From: DASYAE01 sp036501535
GTDB lineage: Bacteria > Actinomycetota > Actinomycetes > Streptomycetales > Catenulisporaceae
DNA: 18,776 bases
Assembly: GCA_036501535.1 (NCBI GenBank)
Contig: DASYAE010000159.1
Coordinates: 1 to 18,776, forward strand
Direction of reading: 5' to 3'
The notes under the pieces were generated by a model, which was given only the letters and a program-made list of their open reading frames with translations, searched no databases and was not told where the DNA came from. Position numbers and translations under genes: made by a program. Below, piece by piece: positions 6,407-13,799 of the stretch (its first letter is position 1; every line of letters begins with the position of its first letter).

Positions 6407-8269
6407 TCACCCCGAGCGGACGGCCGCCGATGCTGCCGGCACGGTGATCGCGTCCGGGATCTCCCGAGCCAGGTAGAGCTGACGGCAGGCGGCCCGGCGC
6501 ACCTTGCCGCTCGTCGTCTTCGGCACGGTACCCGGCGGGACGGCGATCACCAGCGCGCCGCCGAGCTGGTGGTCGATTCGCAGGCTGCGGCAGACCGCCG
6601 CGGCGAGGCCGCCCGCGCCCTGCGAGCGGCACTGTTCGAAGTCCTTGACCTCGACCACGACGGCGACGCCCTCCGGCTCGGCACCGTCCGAGTCCCCGTC
6701 GTCGCCGTTGCTGCCATCGCCGCCGCCGACTGCGAAGGCTGCGACACCGCCGGGCCGGATCGAGGGATGGCAGTAGCGCACGCTCTCCTCCAGGTCCTCC
6801 GCGTAGTGGTTGCGGCCGCGCACGATGATCACGTCCTTGCGGCGGCCGGTGACGTACAGCTCGCCGTCGGCGAAGAAGCCGAGGTCCCCGGTGCGCAGGT
6901 AGCGGCGCGGGTCGGCCTCGTCGCAGACCTCTGCCTGCAGGCCGGCCCGGGTGTCCTCGGGGCGGCGGAAGTAGGCGGCGGCCTTGGTGGCCGAGTCGAC
7001 CCAGATCTCGCCGACCCGGTCGGCGGCGCAGGGCACTGAGGTGTCCGGGTCGACGATGCGGACCCGCGAGCCTGGCTTGCTGATCGTGCCGCAGCCCACG
7101 TACGTGACGGTCCGCCACGCCGGATCGGCCTGCGCCGCATCTGCCGCGCCGCCCTCGCCTTCAGCGTCGTCGGGGACGCGGACGACCCGGCCCCGAGCGA
7201 TCTCGTCGGCGTCCACCCGGATCCGGGCGCGGCCCCACGAGCTGACGCTGACCGTGGCCTCCGCCAGCCCGTAGGTCGGGCAGAAGCACTCCGGGCGCAG
7301 GCCGGCGGGCGCGAACGCGTCGAGGAACCGGTCCACGGTCGCCGCGCGGATCGGCTCGGCGGCGCACACCAGGGTCGCCAGGGAGCTGAGATCCCAGGCG
7401 GCGCGCTGCTCGGGCGTCGTGCGGCGCACGGCGAGGTCGAGGCCGAAGTTGGGCGAGGCGGTCAGCGTCGCGCCGACCCGCGCCATCGTCTCGAACCAGA
7501 GCGCGGGGCGGCGCACGAAGTCCAGCGGGGCGAGCATGTACAGGGTCATATTCCCGCTCAGGGCACTGAAGATTGCGTTGACCAGCCCGAAGTCGTGGTA
7601 CTGGGGAAGCCAGGACACGCCGACCGTGTCCGGCCCGAGCCGGAAGTCGGCGGCGTTGCACGCCATCTCGGCCAGCAGGTTCGCGTGCGTCATCACCACG
7701 CCGCGCGGCGTTGCGGTGGAGCCGGAGGTGTACTGCAGGACCGCCGGCGCGTCGGCGCGCTCGGGCCGGAACCAGTGCGCGGGATCCGTGCGCCACTCGC
7801 CCATGCCGTCGGTGCAGTGCCATGGAGCGTCGGGCCACTGGAATCCCTTGCTGGTGAAGAACCCTGACGCCGCGGCGAGGCGCCGCAGGTCGTCGTACTC
7901 GGCCGAGGTGAGGATTGCGCGCGCGCCGCAGTCCGCCACGGCGGCGGCGAAGGCCCGCTCGCTGCCGCGCCCGTGCGCCGGGCCGGGCGGCAGGACCGCG
8001 GCCGGGATCACGCCCGCCATCAGGCACGCCACCAGCGCGACGACGAAGTCCGGGCCCGGCGGGTAAACCAGAACCGCGCGATCGCCGGGGGCGAAGCCGG
8101 TCTCCTCCAGGAACAGCCGCACGCTCGCGGCCTGCGCCGCCAGGGAGGCCGCGGTCTGCGCGCAGTGGTCGCCGCCGCTCGCGTCGACGTAGGTGAACAG
8201 CGTCCGGTCCGGATCGCGCTCGCATCCGGCGGCGAACAGGTCGAGGATGGCGGGTGCGCTCGCGGTCAT
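6407..8269 (-). CDS. Fatty acyl-AMP ligase (FAAL) / acyl-adenylate-forming enzyme
   Basis: A 620-residue ANL-superfamily enzyme that adenylates a fatty acid with ATP and, in FAALs, passes it to a carrier protein rather than CoA. Motifs in order: the P-loop QYTSGSTATPRGVV (from Y180), LPQYHDFGL (H225), PTYGLAEATVS (Y333), YLRTGDLGFF (D462), then YVTGRRKDVIIVRGRNHYAED, whose GRNxYxED ending is typical of FAAL-like enzymes, and the C-terminal Lys in KTTSGKVRR (K589). A Gly/Asp-rich loop (GGGDGSNGDDGDSDG) interrupts the C-terminal domain. ATG 8269 has AAAGGGG upstream. It is the third gene of the pfaD operon, 52 bp behind the lipase/ADC-like gene. It may activate the chain that PfaD helps make or the lipase releases. 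The ACP at 1910 is one possible acceptor. Confidence 0.9.
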   Translation of the reverse strand: MTASAPAILDLFAAGCERDPDRTLFTYVDASGGDHCAQTAASLAAQAASVRLFLEETGFAPGDRAVLVYPPGPDFVVALVACLMAGVIPAAVLPPGPAHGRGSERAFAAAVADCGARAILTSAEYDDLRRLAAASGFFTSKGFQWPDAPWHCTDGMGEWRTDPAHWFRPERADAPAVLQYTSGSTATPRGVVMTHANLLAEMACNAADFRLGPDTVGVSWLPQYHDFGLVNAIFSALSGNMTLYMLAPLDFVRRPALWFETMARVGATLTASPNFGLDLAVRRTTPEQRAAWDLSSLATLVCAAEPIRAATVDRFLDAFAPAGLRPECFCPTYGLAEATVSVSSWGRARIRVDADEIARGRVVRVPDDAEGEGGAADAAQADPAWRTVTYVGCGTISKPGSRVRIVDPDTSVPCAADRVGEIWVDSATKAAAYFRRPEDTRAGLQAEVCDEADPRRYLRTGDLGFFADGELYVTGRRKDVIIVRGRNHYAEDLEESVRYCHPSIRPGGVAAFAVGGGDGSNGDDGDSDGAEPEGVAVVVEVKDFEQCRSQGAGGLAAAVCRSLRIDHQLGGALVIAVPPGTVPKTTSGKVRRAACRQLYLAREIPDAITVPAASAAVRSG

Positions 8270-8321
8270 GTCCGGCCCCTTTCACCGTGGGTCAGGGTTC
8301 GCACGCGGTTCGCCGCCGCGC

Positions 8322-10610
8322 TCACGCGGTGAGCGGGACGGCGCCGCTGATCCGGGCCTGCAGCCCGCGCGAGGTCAGGCACAGCAGCGGCCGGGCCCCG
8401 TCCAGGCCCAGCTCGCGCACCTGGTCCGCCAGTCCCCCGCCGCCGTGCCCTGCGACGCCGAGCCGCAGGCCGGCGCCCGGATGCATCCGGATGTGACCTC
8501 TGATGTCAACCTGCGACCGCATCGTCGAGCGGGCCAGCCGCGAGAACAGCACCAGGTCGCGCGTCGCGCTCGGCGCGCCGGGCCCGAGCAGCCCGCCGAA
8601 GCCGATGCCGCCCCCGTCGCCGTCCGCCACGGCGGCGCGGGCGCGCAACGAGCCGAGCGAGAGGTCCACCCGGGCCCGCGCCGCCGGGAAGCCCCAGACC
8701 TCCCGGTACGCGTCGGCCGCCGCGGCGGTGGTGACCGCCATGCCGAGCACCCGCATCCCGATCCCGCGCAGGTCGGCGCGCCCGAGCAGGGCCGCCCACG
8801 GCAGGGCGCCGCTGCGCCACGGCCCGTCGACCACCACGCCCAGGGCGGCCTGCCGGTGCCGCCCCAGGCTGCTCTCGCGGTGGTCCACGACGAGCAGCGC
8901 CACCACGGCCCGCCCGGCGAAGCCCACCGGCTCGGTGGCCGACCCGTCCCGCGCCAGCGCGGCGACCAGGTCCCGGTCGGCCGGGAAGAACGCGATGAGC
9001 CCGTCGCCCTCGGCGCAGGTGACCGGCAGCTCGACCGAGCCGCCGCCGGCCTGCACCCGGTGCGTCGCCACCGCCAGGAAGGGGTAGCCGGCCGGCCTGG
9101 GCTCATGCTCATAGGTCTGATACAGCTGGGTGCGCACCGCCTCGCCGCGGTACGGGGCCAGCTGCAGGTCGAGGTACTCGCGCGGCTCGGCCAACAGGTG
9201 CTCCAGGTCGCGAAGGTAGTGCTCGACGCCGTGGCATTCGGGGAACTGGTGGGTCGCCTCGGTGTAGTCCACCAGGTACCAGTCCGGGTGCAGGTCGAAG
9301 CAGCTGCCCGCGTCGATGCCGTCGAGGGTCGGCACGATGTCGTGCTGGTTGGCGACCAGTGCCACGAACGTGCCGGGGTCGGCGGGGCGCTTCTGGTGGA
9401 TCGGCGCGCCGACCGCGATCACGTCGGTCACCTTGTACCGGTCGCAGAACCCGTGGTCCTGCGCCAGGTTCATCGCCGCGGGGCCGCCGGCGCTGTGGCC
9501 GATCAGCGCGATCTCGGCCCCGTCCGGCAGGCCGTACTGCTCGATCGCGGCGAGCAGCGCGCCGCTGTAGGCCGAGGTCTTGTCCAGCAGCGAGCGGAAC
9601 GCGCCGACCAGGGAGGCCGGTGAGCCGTTGCCCGCCACGCCGGGGCGCATGCCGGGCACCTGCACGACGTGCCGCTCGACGCCGTCCGGTCCGCGGACCG
9701 TCTGGATGAGGATGCGCCCGTCGTTACCGAGCAGCGCGATGTTGCGCAGGAAGCCGAGCAGCGAGCCGCGACTGGCCAGCTGCGCGCGCTCGTGCGGCTC
9801 GGGCTCGATCGGGCGCGCCGCGCCGGGGCCCTTGTCCTGACGCGTCATCAGCCTGAGGGTGACGCCGAGGAACGGCTCCGCGCTCGGCACGTCCGCGCCG
9901 GTGGCCATCCGCCACGCGGTCGTGTCGTTGAACGGATTGCGGTCCAGCAGCGCTTTGAGACAAAGGATCTCGGAGAACATCGGTGCCAGGGAGCTGAGCG
10001 CGTGCACGCCGCCCTCGTCCTTGAACAGCGTGCGCAGCGCCTGCACCGTCTCGAACCCGCGGTGCGCGTATACGGCCTCGATGAAGCGCGCGAGCTTCGG
10101 GTCCTCGGTCATCTCCGGGTGGACCAGCTGCAGCCCGGCCAGGCGCATCCGCAGCGAGGCGACCAGGAACCGCACGGCCAGGCCGCTGCGGCCGAGCAGG
10201 TCGCCGAGCGCCGTGCCGGCCCGGCCGAGCGGCCCGCCGGCGAACGCGAAGCCGAGCCCCTCCTCGTTGGTCAGTGCCCTGACGAGAGCGCGCTGCCGCG
10301 GATAGCGGGCGCGCAGGTCCGTGACCGCGGATGCCGGGCCCGTCGCCGCCAGCAACGCGGTCACGTTGCCGGACACGCCGTGCACGACCTCTGCGATGCG
10401 CGACAGCTCCCGGGCCACGGCCTTGTGCCACTCGACGTCATCGTGGCGCACCCGCTCGTGCGGCGAGACGAAGCGCGGCGGAGGCCGGCGCGGCGGGCGC
10501 GGGGCGCTGTGCTCGCCGGGCGGCGGCCCGGCCTGCCGCGGCGGGGCCGGCGGGCTCGAGCGCTTGGCTCTCGGCCGGGGAACGGCGGGCTGGGCGGCCT
10601 TGGCGGTCAT
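8322..10610 (-). CDS. Lipase-like alpha/beta-hydrolase fused to an acetoacetate-decarboxylase-like domain
   Basis: A 762-residue two-domain protein. Residues 1-50 are a Pro/Arg-rich disordered tail. An alpha-helical region follows. The hydrolase centre has the nucleophile elbow GHSAGG (S373), a likely acid in NQHDIVPTLDG (D424) and a His in ECHGVEHYL (H460 or H464), a lipase-like triad. From about residue 535 to the end the pattern matches the acetoacetate decarboxylase fold (VVDHRESSLG, then YREVWGFPAARA). True ADC has PKK there, the first Lys being the Schiff-base residue; here it is P642-A643-A644, so classical decarboxylation is unlikely. The ATG at 10610 overlaps the pfaD stop as ATGA. 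There is no signal peptide. It may hydrolyse an acyl-thioester or lipid and bind the product. The N-terminal helical part is unassigned. Confidence 0.78.
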   Translation of the reverse strand: MTAKAAQPAVPRPRAKRSSPPAPPRQAGPPPGEHSAPRPPRRPPPRFVSPHERVRHDDVEWHKAVARELSRIAEVVHGVSGNVTALLAATGPASAVTDLRARYPRQRALVRALTNEEGLGFAFAGGPLGRAGTALGDLLGRSGLAVRFLVASLRMRLAGLQLVHPEMTEDPKLARFIEAVYAHRGFETVQALRTLFKDEGGVHALSSLAPMFSEILCLKALLDRNPFNDTTAWRMATGADVPSAEPFLGVTLRLMTRQDKGPGAARPIEPEPHERAQLASRGSLLGFLRNIALLGNDGRILIQTVRGPDGVERHVVQVPGMRPGVAGNGSPASLVGAFRSLLDKTSAYSGALLAAIEQYGLPDGAEIALIGHSAGGPAAMNLAQDHGFCDRYKVTDVIAVGAPIHQKRPADPGTFVALVANQHDIVPTLDGIDAGSCFDLHPDWYLVDYTEATHQFPECHGVEHYLRDLEHLLAEPREYLDLQLAPYRGEAVRTQLYQTYEHEPRPAGYPFLAVATHRVQAGGGSVELPVTCAEGDGLIAFFPADRDLVAALARDGSATEPVGFAGRAVVALLVVDHRESSLGRHRQAALGVVVDGPWRSGALPWAALLGRADLRGIGMRVLGMAVTTAAAADAYREVWGFPAARARVDLSLGSLRARAAVADGDGGGIGFGGLLGPGAPSATRDLVLFSRLARSTMRSQVDIRGHIRMHPGAGLRLGVAGHGGGGLADQVRELGLDGARPLLCLTSRGLQARISGAVPLTA

Positions 10611-12307
10611 CGGGGCTCCAGGGGGCGGGGGACGTAGGTGAACGCGGCGGCGGGCACCGCGACGCCGTGGCCGCGCAGCTGCTGGGCCCGCGTGACGGCG
10701 GCCGCGCCTTCGAGCAGGTTGCGGGCGATCTGGACCGCGGTGCGCCGGGCCGGGTCGGCCAGGAAGCTGCCCTCGGCCCACCGGTTGAACGCGCCCATCG
10801 CCGGGCCGCACCAGATCTGGTAATCGGCCCGCCGGTCGGCCCGCCCCTGAATCGCCCACCGGCTCGACATGCCCAGATACCAGCGGAAGACCAGGGCCAT
10901 GCGATGCTTCGGGTCCCGGTCGCCGCGCGCCGCCTGCTCCGGCTCGCGGCCGAGCCAGAACCGCCGGGTCTCGGCCCACACCGCCTCGAACGGCGCGCGC
11001 AGCACCTCCCGCTCGACCCGGCCGCGGACCGGCTCGGGGACCTCGTCCCAGCAGGCGTGCCCGGTGTAGATCCGGTACAGCCGCTCGGCGCGGAACGGGA
11101 ACATGCTGCCGCGTCGCAGCACCTGGAGACGGACTCCGAGCTCGAACATGTCCGCCGCGGGCGCCATCGCGACGTCGGCCGTCCCGGCGTCGGCCAGCAT
11201 GCGCTTGGCGTCCTCGGAGAGACCCGACTCGACGGCCGCCTGGTTGACCGAGCCGGTCAGCACATACGCCGCGCCGAGCGCGAACGCGGCGGCGAGCGCG
11301 GCGGGCGTGCCGAGCCCGCCGGCCGCGCCGACCCGGACCGGGCGTTCGTACCCGTACTCGCGTGCGGCGGCGTCGCTGCACGCCAGGATCTCCGGCAGCA
11401 GGGCGACCAGCGGCCGGTTGTCGGTGTGGCCGCCGCTGTCGGCCTCGACCGTGACGTCCTCGGCGACCGGGATGCGGGCGGCCAGCTGCGCCTCGGCCTC
11501 GGTCAGCAGTCCCCGCCCGACCAGCTCGCCGAGCAGCCGCGCGGGCGGCGGCGCCATGAACGCGGCGGCGACCTCGGGCCGCGAGACCTTGGCGAGGATG
11601 CGCCGGGCCCGCCGCACCCGCCCGTCGGCGTCGCGGGTCAGCCCGCGCGCGGCGGCCAGGACGACCGGCGGTGTCAGCTCCATGAAAGCCGAGGTGGACA
11701 CGGCGGGCACCCGCCGGGCGATCAGCAGCTCGGCCAGCGCCTGCTCGGCGCGCGGCTCGGCGGGCGCGTGGATCAGGTTGACGCCCCAGTTCGCGCGGCC
11801 GGGCAGGGCGGCGGCGATCCGGGAGATCTCACGGTCGACCCGGTCGGCGCTGAGCCCCGCCGCGCCGAAGAAGCCCAGCACGCCGGCCCGCGCCACGGCG
11901 GTGACCAGCTCGGCCGTCGCGATGCCGTTGGCCATCTCGCCGGCGATGTACGCGTATTGCGTTCCGTGCGCCACGCAGAACGCGCGCTCCCCGAGCCGTT
12001 CCGGGCCCAGCGGCGGCACGATGCCCTCCACGCGGTACCCGCCGGGCCGGTCAGTGAGCGAACCGCCGACGGCCACCGCGCGGCGGCACCCGGAGCCGGA
12101 GTCTGATTCGGATTCGGAGTCGGATTCGGCAGGCACGCGGACGACGAACAGCGGCTCGCCGGTCCGCGCGACCAGTTCGGCCAGCGCGGCGCCGTCGTCG
12201 AACACGGGCGTGTGGGAGCCGGGCGTCCAATACCCGTAGTGCGGGACTGGCTCAGTCATCGATGACACGGCGGCCGGATCCGCGGATGCCAGCAGATCAG
12301 CACTCAT
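10607..12307 (-). CDS. pfaD: PfaD-type trans-acting enoyl reductase
   Basis: A 566-residue FMN-dependent TIM-barrel protein of the PfaD family, which supplies enoyl reduction in trans to polyunsaturated fatty acid and trans-AT polyketide synthases. Recognisable segments are MANGIATAELVTAVARAGVLGFFGAAGL near the start of the barrel, NWGVNLIH, the flavin-site stretch ADSGGHTDNRPLVALLP, VRVGAAGGLGTPAALAAAFALGA, and the C-terminal family block with ADYQIWCGPAMGAFNRW. ATG 12307 is chosen because GGAGGG lies 11 bases upstream; GTG 12319 is too close to that site. Near residues 64-78 there is an acidic Ser/Glu/Asp run not expected in the family. It heads an operon with the lipase/ADC-like and FAAL genes. 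No PUFA synthase subunit (PfaA, B or C) is in the window. Confidence 0.93.
   Translation of the reverse strand: MSADLLASADPAAVSSMTEPVPHYGYWTPGSHTPVFDDGAALAELVARTGEPLFVVRVPAESDSESESDSGSGCRRAVAVGGSLTDRPGGYRVEGIVPPLGPERLGERAFCVAHGTQYAYIAGEMANGIATAELVTAVARAGVLGFFGAAGLSADRVDREISRIAAALPGRANWGVNLIHAPAEPRAEQALAELLIARRVPAVSTSAFMELTPPVVLAAARGLTRDADGRVRRARRILAKVSRPEVAAAFMAPPPARLLGELVGRGLLTEAEAQLAARIPVAEDVTVEADSGGHTDNRPLVALLPEILACSDAAAREYGYERPVRVGAAGGLGTPAALAAAFALGAAYVLTGSVNQAAVESGLSEDAKRMLADAGTADVAMAPAADMFELGVRLQVLRRGSMFPFRAERLYRIYTGHACWDEVPEPVRGRVEREVLRAPFEAVWAETRRFWLGREPEQAARGDRDPKHRMALVFRWYLGMSSRWAIQGRADRRADYQIWCGPAMGAFNRWAEGSFLADPARRTAVQIARNLLEGAAAVTRAQQLRGHGVAVPAAAFTYVPRPLEPR
12093..12129. repeat. 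Short GATTCG/GAGTCG repeat inside pfaD
   Basis: Alternating gattcg and gagtcg-type hexamers encode, on the minus strand, an acidic run of Ser, Glu and Asp in the N-terminal part of PfaD. This looks like replication-slippage expansion in a surface loop and is out of character with the GC-rich codons around it. Confidence 0.6.
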
Positions 12308-12485
12308 AGGCGGCTGCACCCTCCGGTCGGCGTCGCTGGGCCCGCGCGATCATTGTCGGCCCGCGGACGCGGTGCAACCCATAGGAAAATAGGCGCATCC
12401 AAACGGATCGGACCCAAAGGATGATTCCGGGGCAACAGGTCGCGGGCTGCAATGGAACGGGAACCGGCCGGGATGAGGGATGCCA
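12308..12485. promoter_or_regulatory. Divergent promoter region of the pfaD and P450 operons
   Basis: A stretch of 178 bases between two divergent starts, and the most AT-rich part of the core cluster (CCCATAGGAAAATAGG). It should hold both promoters. TATTTT on the minus strand (about 12385-12390) is a candidate -10 for pfaD. An ATCC-AAAC-GGAT inverted repeat lies just upstream of it. No clear -35 pair could be fixed. Confidence 0.4.
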
Positions 12486-13799
12486 GTGGGCAGATACCTG
12501 ACGACGTACGACGAGGCGGCGGGCCGCGACCCGATGCGGGCGGCCGCGATGGTGACGAGCTGGGTCCGGGACGACTGGCGGGGCCTGTTCGCGGAGCTGC
12601 GGGCCGAGCGCCCGGTGCTCGCCACGGCCGGCTACACCCTGGTCACCAAGTTCGCCGACGTCACCGAGGTGCTGGCGCACGAGCGGACGTTCACCGTGCG
12701 GCCGACCGCGCCGTCCCTCGACGCCGCGCTGGGCAGCGGGTTCATGCTCGCCCGGGACGCGACGCCGCTGCACTGGCGCGAGCGGGGCCTGATGCAGCTG
12801 ATGCTGGCACCGCAGGACGTGCCCGCCGTGCGCGAGCTGGCAGGCCGGGCCGCCGACGAGGCGCTGGACGGCGCATCAGGAGCCGCGCCGGAGAAGGACG
12901 GCCGGATCGACGTGGTCCGCGCGGTGTTCCGCCCGGTCGCGCTTCGGGTGTGCGAGGAGTACTTCGGCTACCGCGGCGTGCCGCTCGCGACGCTCTCGGG
13001 CTGGGTGCGGGCCGTGGTCAAGGACTGCTACGCCAATCCGGCCCGCGACCCCGACGTGCGCGCCGCGTCGGTGGCGGCCGGTGCCGAGCTGATGGACTAC
13101 CTGCGCGGGCAGCTGGCCGCCCGCCGCGCCTCAGCGCACCAAGGAAACACCGACAGCAGCACCGGTTTCGGCGACGACGTGCTCGGCCGGCTGGCGCGCG
13201 CGTCGATCCCGGCCGAATGCGGCATCGACGACGAGCGCATCGCGGTGAACATGGCGGGCCTGCCGCTCGGCTTCGTGGAGAGCGCGCCGGCGGCGATGGC
13301 GCTGGCCACCCGGCAGCTGGTCGAGCGGCCCGGCGTGCTCGCCGAGGCCGTCCACGCGGCGGCCGGACCCGACCCGGCCGGCTTCGACCCCTACGTGTGG
13401 GAAGCGCTGCGGCTGGACACCTTCTTCCGGCTCATGCCGCCGCGGCTGTGCGAGCAGGACCACCTGCTGGCCGCCGGAACGCCGCGGGCGACCGTCATCC
13501 CGGCCGGCAGCATGGTGCTGCCCGCACTGGCCTCCGCCATGTACGACGAGGACGTCGTGCCGGACGCCGCGCAGTTCCGCCTCAACCGCCCGCAGTCCCA
13601 CCACCTGCACTTCGGCACCGGCCACGCGCACAACTGCCTCGGCGTGCACCCCGCACGGGTGATCATCGCGGAGACGGTGCGCCGGCTGCTGCGGCGCGGA
13701 CCGCGGCGCGAGAGCGGCGAGGACATCGTGTTCGACGCCATCTTCCCGGACAGCTACCCGCTGCGGCTGGCCGCGGGGGCCACTGAAGGAGCGCCCTGA
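12486..13799 (+). CDS. Cytochrome P450, probable hydroperoxide-rearranging type
   Basis: A 437-residue soluble P450. The K-helix ExxR is EALR (E306, R309), followed by FRLNRP as the PERF-like segment, and the heme thiolate is in HFGTGHAHNCLG (C384). That loop is one residue longer than the standard FGxGxHxCLG. The I-helix reads NMAGLPLGFVES where oxygen-activating P450s have AGxxT with an acid/alcohol pair; none is present. P450s that isomerise fatty-acid hydroperoxides or endoperoxides without O2 or a reductase often lack this pair. No ferredoxin or reductase gene is nearby. GTG 12486 is chosen because GAGGG lies six bases upstream; ATG 12480 touches that site directly. The stop overlaps the next start as TGATG, so the P450 and the COX-like dioxygenase should be made together. 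Confidence 0.88.
   Translation: MGRYLTTYDEAAGRDPMRAAAMVTSWVRDDWRGLFAELRAERPVLATAGYTLVTKFADVTEVLAHERTFTVRPTAPSLDAALGSGFMLARDATPLHWRERGLMQLMLAPQDVPAVRELAGRAADEALDGASGAAPEKDGRIDVVRAVFRPVALRVCEEYFGYRGVPLATLSGWVRAVVKDCYANPARDPDVRAASVAAGAELMDYLRGQLAARRASAHQGNTDSSTGFGDDVLGRLARASIPAECGIDDERIAVNMAGLPLGFVESAPAAMALATRQLVERPGVLAEAVHAAAGPDPAGFDPYVWEALRLDTFFRLMPPRLCEQDHLLAAGTPRATVIPAGSMVLPALASAMYDEDVVPDAAQFRLNRPQSHHLHFGTGHAHNCLGVHPARVIIAETVRRLLRRGPRRESGEDIVFDAIFPDSYPLRLAAGATEGAP

Noticed and set aside
8193..9623. 476-residue plus-strand frame opposite the lipase/ADC-like gene
   Set aside because: It has no recognisable fold and biased composition; the minus strand carries GHSAGG and the ADC-like pattern.
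10611..11381. Upstream extension of the lipase/ADC-like frame into pfaD
   Set aside because: The extra 257 residues overlap pfaD out of frame and look non-coding. ATG 10610 with an ATGA overlap is a natural start.
10331..12106. 591-residue plus-strand frame opposite pfaD
   Set aside because: Low-complexity antisense text; PfaD on the minus strand is unmistakable.
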